Assembly: GCA_051960855.1 (NCBI GenBank)
Contig: JBQCDV010000088.1
Span: 1-21,367, forward strand
Length of the DNA stretch: 21,367 bases
Reading direction: 5' to 3'
Origin: JBQCDV01 sp051960855
GTDB taxonomy: Bacteria > Actinomycetota > Actinomycetes > JAJZTN01
Made by a program: the position numbers and the translations under genes. Under the pieces are notes generated by a model that saw nothing but the letters and a program-made list of their open reading frames with translations, did no database searches and was not told where the DNA came from. Shown in pieces: positions 6,532 through 13,397 of this stretch. The first letter of the stretch is position 1; each line of letters opens with the position of its first letter.

Positions 6532-7527
6532 ATGCCAGCCGTAACAGCCGACACCATCGCCCTCCCGCGCATCCCCGCGCCCAGTTCCACGCTCACCGCG
6601 ACTCGCCGCGTCGCCTCCGTGACGACCGCTCCCCGGGGCTTCGAGGGCGAGGGATTCCCGGTGCGACGGGCCTTCGCCGGGGTCGACCTCGCCGCGCTCG
6701 ACCCCTTCATCCACATGGACCAGATGGGCGAGGTGGAGTACGCCCCGGGTGAGCCGAAGGGCACCCCCTGGCATCCGCACCGCGGCTTCGAGACCGTCAC
6801 CTACATGATCGACGGGATCATGCAGCACTCGGACTCCAACGGCGGCGGCGGTGTCATCTCCGACGGCGACACCCAGTGGATGACCGCCGGCGCTGGGATC
6901 CTGCACATCGAGACGCCGCCCGAGCACCTCGTGATGAGCGGCGGCCTCTTCCACGGCTTCCAGCTCTGGGTCAACCTGCCCCGAGCGCAGAAGTGGGCGC
7001 CGCCGCGCTACCAGGACATTTCCCGCGGCCAGGTCTCCTTGCTGGCCTCCCAGGACGGCGGCGCGCTGTTGCGGGTGATCGCAGGAGAGCTCGACGGCCA
7101 CACCGGTCCGGGCGCCACCTACACCCCGATCACGCTGATCCACGCCTCGGTCACGCCGGGGGCGACACTGCGGCTGCCCTGGCGCGCGGACTTCAACGCA
7201 CTCGCCTACGTCATGTCAGGCGCGGGCACCGTCGGTGCCGAGCGTCGGCCGATCGGCCTGGGCCAGCTGGCAGTCTTCGGACCTGGGGACAGCATCGAAT
7301 TGGCCGCGGACACCGTGCAGGACAGCCGCTCCCCTCAGCTCGAGGTGCTGCTCCTCGGCGGCCAGCCGATCCGCGAGCCCGTCGCGGCCTACGGCCCCTT
7401 CGTGATGAACACCCGCGCCGAGCTCGTGCAGGCCTTCGAGGACTACCAGGCCGGCAAGCTCGGCGCCATCCCCGCGGCGCACGCCGCGGTGCGTGGGGAG
7501 ACCCGTCAGGACGAGGTCCGCGCCTGA
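6532..7527 (+). CDS. Pirin family protein
   Basis: This 331-residue protein is a pirin, a double-cupin iron protein. Bacterial members include quercetinases and proteins that modulate metabolic enzymes, so the substrate cannot be fixed from sequence. The N-terminal cupin carries the metal ligands in the expected spacing: H81 and H83 in WHPHRGFETVTYM and H125 and E127 in AGILHIETPPE. The other hallmarks are DPFIHMDQMG, GGVISDGDTQWMTAG, LFHGFQLWVNLPRAQKWAPPRYQ, and in the second cupin LLLGGQPIREPVAAYGPFVMNT. The start ATG is preceded by AGAGGAG at six-base spacing; a longer in-frame reading goes through the tRNA and was rejected. The gene is monocistronic, with nested dyads upstream and a strong hairpin 15 bases after the stop. 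Confidence 0.95.
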   Translation: MPAVTADTIALPRIPAPSSTLTATRRVASVTTAPRGFEGEGFPVRRAFAGVDLAALDPFIHMDQMGEVEYAPGEPKGTPWHPHRGFETVTYMIDGIMQHSDSNGGGGVISDGDTQWMTAGAGILHIETPPEHLVMSGGLFHGFQLWVNLPRAQKWAPPRYQDISRGQVSLLASQDGGALLRVIAGELDGHTGPGATYTPITLIHASVTPGATLRLPWRADFNALAYVMSGAGTVGAERRPIGLGQLAVFGPGDSIELAADTVQDSRSPQLEVLLLGGQPIREPVAAYGPFVMNTRAELVQAFEDYQAGKLGAIPAAHAAVRGETRQDEVRA

Positions 7528-7542
7528 CCTCAGCCTCGTCAT

Positions 7543-7582
7543 AGCGACGCCCCCGCACCCTTGTGGCAGCGGGGGCGTCGCT
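7543..7582. terminator. Strong hairpin between convergent pirin and rdgB
   Basis: A perfect 14-bp stem, AGCGACGCCCCCGC / GCGGGGGCGTCGCT, with a 12-base loop lies between two convergent genes. The T-tract is minimal (CTTTGACG on the plus strand), but position and strength fit a bidirectional terminator for both genes. Confidence 0.8.
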
Positions 7583-7600
7583 TTGACGAGAAGGTTCGCG

Positions 7601-8218
7601 TCAGACAGACAGCAATCGGGAAAGCACGGGCACGAGCGCTCGGAACGCCCGGCCGCGGTGCGAGATCGCGTCCTTCTCCTCGTCGCTGAGCTCTGCAGTC
7701 GTCCGGCGCTCACCGTCGGGCTGGAAGATCGGGTCGTAGCCGAAGCCGTTGGACCCCCGCGGCTCGCGCACGACGATTCCCCGAAGCACTCCCTCGACGA
7801 CCTCCGTGCGGCCATCGGGCATCGCCACTGCCGCCGCGCAGACGAAGCTGCCGGTGCGGGCGTCATCGGGCAGTTCCGAGAGCTGCGCGAGCAGCAAGTC
7901 GAGGTTGGCCTTATCGTCACCGTGACGACCGCTCCACCGTGCCGAGAGGATGCCGGGCATCCCGCCCATGACGTCGACGCAGAGCCCGGAGTCGTCAGCG
8001 ACCGCGGGCAGCCCGCTCAGCTCTGCGGCCGCGACAGCCTTGAGAACGGCGTTGCCCGCGAAGCTCGTCTCCGTCTCCTTGACGTCCGGCGCATCGGGCC
8101 AGCGGTCGAGGCCGACCAGCTCAACGTCCTGCCCGATCTCGTCGCGGGCCGCGGTGAGGATGCGCTGCAGCTCGACAAGCTTGCCGACGTTGCGGGTGGC
8201 CAGGACAACCTCGGTCAT
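7601..8218 (-). CDS. rdgB: XTP/dITP pyrophosphatase (RdgB/HAM1)
   Basis: House-cleaning nucleotide pyrophosphatase that hydrolyses XTP, ITP and their deoxy forms to monophosphates and so keeps deaminated purines out of DNA and RNA. The 205-residue length is normal. Motifs in order: LATRNVGKLVEL at the N-terminus (phosphate contacts), ETETSFAGNAVLKA, AVADDSGLCVDVMGGMPGILSARWSG, GSFVCAAAVAMPDG, GSNGFGYDPIFQPDG and the closing SHRGRAFRAL. The ATG overlaps the TGA of rph by four bases (ATGA), indicating coupling. It is the last gene of the clpS-to-rdgB run, in the same position as Rv1341 in mycobacteria, and is followed by the hairpin at 7543-7582. Confidence 0.97.
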   Translation of the reverse strand: MTEVVLATRNVGKLVELQRILTAARDEIGQDVELVGLDRWPDAPDVKETETSFAGNAVLKAVAAAELSGLPAVADDSGLCVDVMGGMPGILSARWSGRHGDDKANLDLLLAQLSELPDDARTGSFVCAAAVAMPDGRTEVVEGVLRGIVVREPRGSNGFGYDPIFQPDGERRTTAELSDEEKDAISHRGRAFRALVPVLSRLLSV

Positions 8219-9060
8219 CGCCCGGCCCTCGCCGCCGTCGAGGTGCTCGACTCGGTCGGCACCGGCTGAGCAAGGGCCTCCTGCTGCAGCTGCGCGAGAC
8301 GCTGGCAGCCTCGCTCGGCCAGCCCGAGCAGCGTGTCGAGCGTCGTCCGGTCGAAGGGCTCCTGCTCCGCAGTCCCCTGCACCTCGACAAACCTGCCGTC
8401 ACCCGTGACAACGACGTTCATGTCGGTGTCGGCGCGCACGTCCTCCTCGTAGCACAGGTCGAGCATCGGGACCCCGCCCACGACTCCGACGCTGACGGCC
8501 GAGACGCTGCCCCGCAGCACCTTCTGTGGCGACGGGCCACCCCGAGCGTGCAGCCAGGCGACGGCGTCGGCCAGGGCGACAAACGCCCCCGTGATGGCCG
8601 CCGTGCGGGTGCCACCGTCGGCCTGCAGGACGTCGCAGTCCAGGACGATGGTGTTCTCGCCGAGAGCGGAGTAGTCGACCACGGCGCGCAGGCTCCGGCC
8701 GATGAGACGCGAGATCTCGTGGGTGCGGCCGCCGATACGGCCCTTCACGGACTCGCGCTCGGAGCGGGTGTTGGTCGAGCGGGGCAGCATCGCGTACTCG
8801 GCCGTGACCCATCCCAGCCCGGACCCCTTGCGCCAGCGCGGGACGCCCTCGGTCGCGCTTGCCGCGCACAGCACCCGGGTGCCGCCGAACTCGACGAGGA
8901 CGCTGCCCTCGGCGTGGTCCAGCCAGCCACGGGTGATGCGGACGGGACGGAGGTCGTCGACGCCGCGACCATCGATGCGGGCCGGGCCGGCGCCAGCGTC
9001 GGCGGGACGGACGGCGCCGGCGGCGCCAGCGGCATGCGGAGCAAGGGCGGGATCGGTCAT
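8215..9060 (-). CDS. rph: Ribonuclease PH
   Basis: Phosphate-dependent 3'-5' exoribonuclease that trims tRNA precursors and other RNAs. The core is complete: RIDGRGVDDLRPVRITRGWL, GSVLVEFGGTRVLCAAS, GLGWVTAEYAMLPRSTNTRSERE, GRIGGRTHEISRLIGRSLRAVVD, the phosphate-binding DCDVLQADGGTRTAAITGAFVAL, and LDLCYEEDVRADTDMNVV. At 281 residues it is longer than the usual ~240-260 because about 27 Ala/Pro-rich residues precede the normal start (RIDGR). The ATG at 9058-9060 is the only sensible start, since no start codon lies near RIDGR; the SD is weak. It begins 10 bases after the MBL-fold gene and overlaps rdgB by four bases. Confidence 0.96.
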   Translation of the reverse strand: MTDPALAPHAAGAAGAVRPADAGAGPARIDGRGVDDLRPVRITRGWLDHAEGSVLVEFGGTRVLCAASATEGVPRWRKGSGLGWVTAEYAMLPRSTNTRSERESVKGRIGGRTHEISRLIGRSLRAVVDYSALGENTIVLDCDVLQADGGTRTAAITGAFVALADAVAWLHARGGPSPQKVLRGSVSAVSVGVVGGVPMLDLCYEEDVRADTDMNVVVTGDGRFVEVQGTAEQEPFDRTTLDTLLGLAERGCQRLAQLQQEALAQPVPTESSTSTAARAGR

Positions 9061-9070
9061 GCCGCCGACC

Positions 9071-9829
9071 CTACGAGGCAGCGACCTCGTAGACCGTGCC
9101 GGGGCGCGCTACGTCGAGGGGCCCGTCCCAGGTGGTGCGAGCCTCGGCGACGGTGACGTCGGCGTCGTTCCACGGCGGCAGATGGGTGAGGACCAGTCGC
9201 CGCACGCCAGCGGCTGCGGCGTGCGCACCCGCCTGGCTGCCCGTGAGATGAAGGTCGGGCACGACGTCGCGACCGTCGTGGAAGGCGGCCTCGGCGAGCA
9301 GTAGGTCAGCGCCGCGGGCGAGGTCCACGAGTGCGTCGCAAGGCCCGGTGTCGCCGCTGTAGACCACGGCGAGGCCGTCGTGCTCGAGCCGCATCGCGAA
9401 GCACGCCACCGGGTGGGTGACCCGGGCCACCGTCACGGAGATGTCCCCGATCGTGACCGTTGACCCGTCCGCCCATTCGCGGAACTCGAACTCCCCGCTC
9501 ATGTCGTCCTGCTCGTCGAGGTCGTAGGCGCGGGCCAGGCGGGGGCCCGTCCCCTCCGGCCCCCAGACGGGGACAGTCGGCAGCGCTCCCTCGGGGTGAT
9601 AACGGCGGTAGACGTAGTAGCCGCACAGGTCGAGGCAGTGGTCGGCATGCAGATGGCTGAGCAGCACCGCGTCGACGGCGGCGAGGTCGGTGTAACGCGC
9701 CAGCTCCCCCAGCGCACCGCTGCCGAGATCGAGCACGAGGGTCGTGTCGCCCGCCTGGACGAGGTAGCAGGAGGCCGGGTTGCCCGGCCCCGGAAAGGAC
9801 CCGGAGCAGCCGACGACGGTGACCCTCAC
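9071..9829 (-). CDS. MBL-fold metallo-hydrolase, Rv1339-like (candidate cyclic-nucleotide phosphodiesterase)
   Basis: The 252-residue protein has the metallo-beta-lactamase fold with a di-metal site. SHLHADHCLDL gives H59, H61, D63 and H64, THPVACFAMRLEHDG a further His, VYSGDTGPCDALVDLA the bridging Asp, and LVLTHLPPWND the last His. MRVTVVGCSGSFPGPGNPASCYLV is the typical start of RNase Z-like and class II phosphodiesterase-like members. By position (murI-MBL-rph-rdgB) it is the counterpart of mycobacterial Rv1339, which has been reported as an atypical class II cAMP phosphodiesterase. That activity is transferred by context and not proven by any motif here. The start is GTG at 9827-9829, overlapping the murI stop by four bases (GTGA). 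Confidence 0.92.
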   Translation of the reverse strand: MRVTVVGCSGSFPGPGNPASCYLVQAGDTTLVLDLGSGALGELARYTDLAAVDAVLLSHLHADHCLDLCGYYVYRRYHPEGALPTVPVWGPEGTGPRLARAYDLDEQDDMSGEFEFREWADGSTVTIGDISVTVARVTHPVACFAMRLEHDGLAVVYSGDTGPCDALVDLARGADLLLAEAAFHDGRDVVPDLHLTGSQAGAHAAAAGVRRLVLTHLPPWNDADVTVAEARTTWDGPLDVARPGTVYEVAAS

Positions 9830-10626
9830 GACGCCACCGCCGCCTGCTCGGCCGCCACGATCTCGGGAACGAAGCGCCGGCCCAGCTCGGCGAACACCGC
9901 GGGGTCCCCCGTCGAGGTGAACCGGTGCACGGGCGCAGGCAGCTCCTCGGAGCGCGCCATCCCGTGGGCGGCGAGAGTCCGGTAGACGTCCTTGGCCGTC
10001 TCCTCGGCGCTGCTGATCAGGGTGACCTGCTCGCCGACGACGTAGGAGATGGCCCCGGTGAGCAGCGGGTAGTGCGTGCAGCCGAGGACGAGCGTGTCGA
10101 CGCCGGCGGCGACGACGGGGTCCAGGTACTCGTGCGCAGCGTCGAGCACTTCGTCCGACATCGTGACCCCGCGCTCCACGAAGTCGACGAACTTGGGGCA
10201 GGCCTGCGTGACGAGCTCGAGCTGGGGGGCGGCGGCGAAGGCATCCTCATAGGCACGGGACTCGATGGTCACGCGGGTGCCGATGACGCCGACACGGCCG
10301 TTGCGCGTCGCCGCCACGGCACGCCTGACCGCCGGCTGGATCACCTCGATCACCGGAACGTCGTAGCGTTCGCGGGCGTCGCGGAGCATGGCGGCGCTCG
10401 CGCTGTTGCAGGCGATGACGAGCATCTTCACGCCCTGCTCGACCAGGCCGTCGAGGCACTCGAGGGCGAAGGCGCGCACCTGCGCGAGAGGACGCGGCCC
10501 GTAGGGGCCGCGGGCCGTGTCACCGACGTAGAGGATCGGCTCGTGCGGCAGCTGGTCGAGCACGGCACGGGCGACCGTGAGCCCGCCCAGCCCGGAGTCG
10601 AAGATGCCGATCGGCGCGTCAGCCAC
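9826..10626 (-). CDS. murI: Glutamate racemase
   Basis: Cofactor-independent enzyme that makes D-glutamate for peptidoglycan. The two catalytic cysteines are visible: Cys73 in VIACNSASAAM and Cys183 in LVLGCTHYPLL, with His185 beside it. Other family marks are IGIFDSGLGGLTVARAV, YVGDTARGPYGPR and GVIGTRVTIESRAY. The 266-residue length is normal. The GTG at 10624-10626 has no SD but lies 8 bases behind TAGGCT, so the transcript may be leaderless or nearly so. The stop overlaps the next gene (GTGA). In mycobacteria a rhomboid gene separates it from cysM; here there is only a 120-base gap. Confidence 0.98.
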   Translation of the reverse strand: MADAPIGIFDSGLGGLTVARAVLDQLPHEPILYVGDTARGPYGPRPLAQVRAFALECLDGLVEQGVKMLVIACNSASAAMLRDARERYDVPVIEVIQPAVRRAVAATRNGRVGVIGTRVTIESRAYEDAFAAAPQLELVTQACPKFVDFVERGVTMSDEVLDAAHEYLDPVVAAGVDTLVLGCTHYPLLTGAISYVVGEQVTLISSAEETAKDVYRTLAAHGMARSEELPAPVHRFTSTGDPAVFAELGRRFVPEIVAAEQAAVAS

Positions 10627-10634
10627 GGCGCACC

Positions 10635-10640
10635 AGCCTA
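10635..10640 (-). promoter_or_regulatory. Candidate -10 box (TAGGCT) of a near-leaderless murI promoter
   Basis: TAGGCT on the minus strand ends 8 bases before the murI GTG. The TANNNT match, the absence of an SD and the 120-base gap upstream support a promoter here, internal to the otherwise dense gene run. No clear -35 is seen. The rest of the gap (10641-10746) holds nothing I recognise. Confidence 0.5.
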
Positions 10641-10746
10641 GGTCGGGGGGCGCGCCGCGGCTGGCTCGGGAAGCGACGGCAGCGACGTTCGTTTGGTCAC
10701 ATGTCCTGCCGGTGCCGCTCCGGCCGCCGCGGCGGGGAGGAAGGCG

Positions 10747-11694
10747 TCACGCCCACAGCTGCCCGTCGAGTGCCTCCTCGGCCTCGTCGAGGTCGCCTTC
10801 GTAGGCGCCGGTGGAGAGGTACTTCCAGCCGCCGTCGCAGACGACGAAGGCGATGTCCGCCGACTCCCCCGCAGCGACCGCCTGCCGGGCCACCCCGAGA
10901 GCCGCGTGCAGGATCGCCCCCGTCGAGATGCCGGCGAAGATGCCCTCCTGCTCGAGCAGCTCGCGCGTGCGCCGGACGGCATCTCGCGGGCCCACTGAGA
11001 AGCGCCGCGTGAGCACCGACTCGTCGTACAGCTCCGGTACGAAGCCCTCGCCCAGGTTGCGCAAGCCGTAGACGAGCTCGCCGTAGCGGGGCTCGGCAGC
11101 CACGATCTGGATGCCCGGCACGTGCTTGCGCAGGTAGCGGCCGACGCCCATGAGCGTCCCGGTCGTCCCGAGCCCGGCCACGAAGTGGGTGATGGTCGGA
11201 AGGTCGGCGAGCAGCTCGGGCCCCGTGGCGTCGTAGTGCGCCTGGGCGTTAGCCGGGTTGCCGTACTGGTAGAGCATGACCCAGTCCGGATGGTCGGCGG
11301 CCACCTGCTTGGCCACGCGGACCGCCTCGTTGGAGCCGCCGGCGGCGGGCGACCAGAGGATCTCCGCGCCCCAGATACGCAGCAGAGCCGCCCGCTCGGC
11401 CGAGGTGTTCTCCGGCATCACGCACACCAGGCGGTAGCCCTTGAGCTTGGCGGCCATGGCCAGGGCGATGCCGGTGTTGCCGGACGTCGGCTCGAGGATC
11501 GTGGCGCCCGGCGTCAGCCGACCCTCCCGCTCGGCCCGCTCGACCATGGCCAGGGCGGGACGGTCCTTGACCGAACCGGTCGGGTTGCGGTCCTCCAGCT
11601 TGGCCCACAGGCGCACCTCTGGTGAGGGCGAGAGTCGGGGCAGCCCGACCAGCGGGGTGTGGCCGAGCGAGTCGAGCAGGGACTCGTATCGCAT
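10747..11694 (-). CDS. cysM: CysM, CysO-dependent cysteine synthase (O-phosphoserine type)
   Basis: PLP-dependent beta-replacement enzyme. The 315-residue protein shows LEDRNPTGSVKDR with the PLP lysine at 43, the substrate loop EPTSGNTGIALAMA, VMPENTSAERAALLRIWGAEI, the phosphate-cup GLGTTGTLMG, and AAEPRYGELVYGLRNLGEGFVPELYD. That last stretch and the ending YLSTGAYEGDLDEAEEALDGQLWA closely match mycobacterial CysM as I remember it, including the Arg in the LRN motif linked to O-phosphoserine use. In that pathway CysM takes sulfur from the thiocarboxylate of CysO and Mec releases cysteine. cysO lies 29 bases upstream and mec before that, so all three partners are adjacent. Confidence 0.95.
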   Translation of the reverse strand: MRYESLLDSLGHTPLVGLPRLSPSPEVRLWAKLEDRNPTGSVKDRPALAMVERAEREGRLTPGATILEPTSGNTGIALAMAAKLKGYRLVCVMPENTSAERAALLRIWGAEILWSPAAGGSNEAVRVAKQVAADHPDWVMLYQYGNPANAQAHYDATGPELLADLPTITHFVAGLGTTGTLMGVGRYLRKHVPGIQIVAAEPRYGELVYGLRNLGEGFVPELYDESVLTRRFSVGPRDAVRRTRELLEQEGIFAGISTGAILHAALGVARQAVAAGESADIAFVVCDGGWKYLSTGAYEGDLDEAEEALDGQLWA

Positions 11695-11723
11695 GGGCGG
11701 ACTGCCTGCCGCTGGCTGCCGGT

Positions 11724-12002
11724 CTAGCGTGCGCCGCCGGCCACCGCCGGCAGGATCGTGACGCTGTCCCCGTCGGTCAAGCCGGTCTCGAGGCCGGCGA
11801 GGAAGCGGACGTCCTCGTCGTTCACGTACACATTGATGAAGCGCCGCAGCGCCCCGTCATCGACAAGCCGCTCCTTGATCCCGGAGTAGCGGCCGTCGAG
11901 GTTGTCGATGAGGTCGGCGAGCGTGGCCCCCTCGCCCTCGACCGTCTTGGCGCCGCCGGTGTGCGGGCGCAGGATCGTCGGGATGCTCACGGCGACAGAC
12001 AT
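11724..12002 (-). CDS. cysO: CysO, ubiquitin-like sulfur carrier (MoaD/ThiS fold)
   Basis: The 92-residue small sulfur-carrier protein carries sulfide as a C-terminal thiocarboxylate to CysM. Visible family features are VSIPTILRPHTGGAKTVEGEGATLADLI, RLVDDGALRRFINVYVNDEDVRFL and the end GDSVTILPAVAGG. The ATG is preceded by GGAG at eight-base spacing. The unusual point is the C-terminus. The mycobacterial protein ends in Gly-Gly, which must be free for adenylation, but here two further codons (Ala-Arg) come before the TAG at 11724-11726. The precursor would have to be trimmed, perhaps by the JAMM protease encoded just upstream, before it could work. The gene lies 40 bases after mec and 29 before cysM. 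Confidence 0.92.
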   Translation of the reverse strand: MSVAVSIPTILRPHTGGAKTVEGEGATLADLIDNLDGRYSGIKERLVDDGALRRFINVYVNDEDVRFLAGLETGLTDGDSVTILPAVAGGAR

Positions 12003-12042
12003 CGGCTCGGCTCCAGCTCGTGTAGTGGTGGCTCGTCTCGCC

Positions 12043-12468
12043 TCACAACGTCTCGACGACCTCGACCTCTTCCTCAGTCACCTCGCCGTCCACGATCCGA
12101 TACGACCGCAGCTCGACCGGCCCGTCGTCGTTGCCGCACTCGCGTGTCGAGACCAGCACGTAGTGAGCCTGGGGCTCGGCGGCGTAGGAGATGTCCGTGC
12201 GGGACGGGTACGCCTCGGTCGAGGTGTGGGAGTGGTAGATCACGACCGGCTCCTCGTCGCGCGCGTCGAGGTCGCGGTAGAGCCGGAGCAGGTCGAGGGA
12301 GTCGAACTCGTAGAACGTCGGTGACCGGGCCGCGTTGAGCATCGGCACGAGCCGCTCGGGGCGGTCGCTGCCAGCGGGGCCGGCGACGATTCCGCACGCC
12401 TCGTCCGGGTGGTCGCGCCGGGCATGGGCCACGATGGCGTCGACAGTGGCACGGGCGATTCGCAGCAC
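12043..12468 (-). CDS. mec: Mec, JAMM-type zinc peptidase acting on CysO-cysteine
   Basis: The 141-residue JAB1/MPN/Mov34 metalloprotease matches the JAMM signature exactly: E23 in HPDEACGIVAG, then H79 and H81 in IYHSHTSTEAYPSRTD, followed by S89 and D92. In the CysO pathway it cleaves cysteine from the C-terminus of CysO. It starts with GTG at 12466-12468. There is no SD, but TAGCCT sits exactly six bases upstream, so a leaderless transcript from this start is likely and the cysteine genes may have their own promoter within the larger run. The gene lies 58 bases after the DUF2017 gene. Confidence 0.93.
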   Translation of the reverse strand: MLRIARATVDAIVAHARRDHPDEACGIVAGPAGSDRPERLVPMLNAARSPTFYEFDSLDLLRLYRDLDARDEEPVVIYHSHTSTEAYPSRTDISYAAEPQAHYVLVSTRECGNDDGPVELRSYRIVDGEVTEEEVEVVETL

Positions 12469-12474
12469 GGCCAG

Positions 12475-12480
12475 AGGCTA
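12475..12480 (-). promoter_or_regulatory. -10 box (TAGCCT) of a leaderless mec promoter
   Basis: TAGCCT on the minus strand is separated by six bases (CTGGCC) from the mec GTG, placing the expected transcription start on the start codon. The same geometry occurs at clpS, pncB and the 17040 gene. The -35 region is not recognisable. Confidence 0.6.
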
Positions 12481-12505
12481 GGGCAGGCCGGGCAGCACCA
12501 CGGGC

Positions 12506-12533
12506 AGCCGTCTCACCACAGCCGTCTCACCAC
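12506..12533. repeat. Tandem 14-bp duplication across the DUF2017 stop
   Basis: AGCCGTCTCACCAC occurs twice back to back (12506-12519, 12520-12533). The second copy contains the DUF2017 stop codon (12527-12529) and last codons; the first is a non-coding duplicate just behind it. This is a clean sign of local slippage or duplication. Confidence 0.9.
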
Positions 12534-13072
12534 AGCGTGCGGACCAGCAGCTCCTGCACCCAGCCCAGCCACGAGTAGACGGCGTACAGCGGCTTGCGCT
12601 CGTCGTCCTCCGGCCAGCTCTCCCACTCCTCGTCGTCGATCTCCTCCGTGATCTCGAGACGCGCCCCCAGCGTCAGCCGCAGCGCGGTGAGGGTGCGCAG
12701 CCACGCCTGCGCCGTCTCCTCAGACCACAGCTGCTTGGCGCCCGCACGGTCCAGCGTCGCCAGAACGACGCGCGCGTCCTCCCGCTTGCGCTCCCGCAGG
12801 CTGCCCTCGGTGTACCGCCGGAAGTCGCCGGCGGCCTGCGGATCGTCGGCGTAGGCGTCTGGGAACAGCCGGGCAAGAGCGGGGTCGTCGGGCAGCGTGG
12901 TCGCGGTCCCGATTCCCAGCGCCCGCGCAAGCGGGTCGGCGTCTTCCCCGACCGAGTCGTCGCTGTCGATGAGCGTCACGAGCTCGAGCACGAGATGACG
13001 CAGGATCGGTGCCTCGTCGGCGTCGATGGTGGCGTTGACCCCGCCACGGACCTTGCGGAAGCGCGTCGGCAT
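12527..13072 (-). CDS. DUF2017 family protein (Rv1332-like)
   Basis: This 181-residue cytoplasmic protein of unknown function is found next to clpS in most actinomycetes (Rv1332 position). Visible features are RFRKVRGGVNATIDADEAPILRHLVLELVTLID at the N-terminus, a central helix-rich stretch DFRRYTEGSLRERKREDARVV, and a C-terminal SWLGWVQELLVRTLW. It is acidic and predicted all-helical, with no membrane segment or catalytic motif. I use the ATG at 13070-13072, which overlaps the clpS TGA by one base (TGATG), so the two are coupled. A longer reading from 13297 runs under clpS and was rejected. Its invariant pairing with ClpS suggests a role linked to the N-degron/ClpAP-C pathway, but this is only context. 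Confidence 0.86.
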   Translation of the reverse strand: MPTRFRKVRGGVNATIDADEAPILRHLVLELVTLIDSDDSVGEDADPLARALGIGTATTLPDDPALARLFPDAYADDPQAAGDFRRYTEGSLRERKREDARVVLATLDRAGAKQLWSEETAQAWLRTLTALRLTLGARLEITEEIDDEEWESWPEDDERKPLYAVYSWLGWVQELLVRTLW

Positions 13073-13362
13073 CAGTCGTCCTGCTTCAGGGTCGCCCACA
13101 GTCCGTAGGTATGCATCGCCTCGACGTCGCGCTCCATCTCCTCGCGCGAGCCCGTCGACACGACGGCCTTGCCCTTGTGGTGCACGTCGAGCATCAGCTC
13201 GGTGGCCAGCTCCTTGGAGTACCCGAAGTACGTCTGGAAGACGTAGGTCACATAGCTCATGAGGTTGACGGGGTCGTTCCACACGATCGTGATCCACGGC
13301 CGGTCGAGCCGGAGGTCCTCGTCCGCCTCGGGCCGCTCGAGCTCCACGGGCGCCACTGACAT
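13072..13362 (-). CDS. clpS: ClpS, adaptor for N-degron substrates of the Clp protease
   Basis: The 96-residue adaptor hands proteins with destabilising N-terminal residues to ClpC/ClpP. The binding pocket is intact: N29-D30 in TIVWNDPVNLMSYVTYVF, and H61 in MLDVHHKGKAVV, at the same offsets as in E. coli ClpS. The C-terminal half (REEMERDVEAMHTYGLWATLK) is also canonical. The ATG at 13360-13362 has no SD; TACAGT ends six bases before it, which fits a leaderless transcript. It heads the minus-strand run and diverges from pncB across a perfect palindrome. Confidence 0.97.
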   Translation of the reverse strand: MSVAPVELERPEADEDLRLDRPWITIVWNDPVNLMSYVTYVFQTYFGYSKELATELMLDVHHKGKAVVSTGSREEMERDVEAMHTYGLWATLKQDD

Positions 13363-13367
13363 GCCCT

Positions 13368-13392
13368 CACTGTAGGGCGCGGCCCTACAGTG
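13368..13392. promoter_or_regulatory. Perfect 25-bp palindrome carrying mirrored -10 boxes of clpS and pncB
   Basis: The arms CACTGTAGGGC (13368-13378) and GCCCTACAGTG (13382-13392) are exact inverted repeats around GCG. Each arm contains TACAGT facing outward: 13369-13374 on the minus strand, six bases before the clpS ATG, and 13386-13391 on the plus strand, six bases before the pncB GTG. The two promoters would place transcription starts on the start codons and would share one polymerase footprint. The arms may also serve as an operator. The -35 regions are weak on both sides. Confidence 0.75.
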
Positions 13393-13397
13393 ACCGC

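Noticed and set aside
5362..7143. 593-codon minus-strand frame across the APH-like gene, tRNA and pirin
   Set aside because: Antisense to real genes and passes through the tRNA; composition is typical of a shadow frame.
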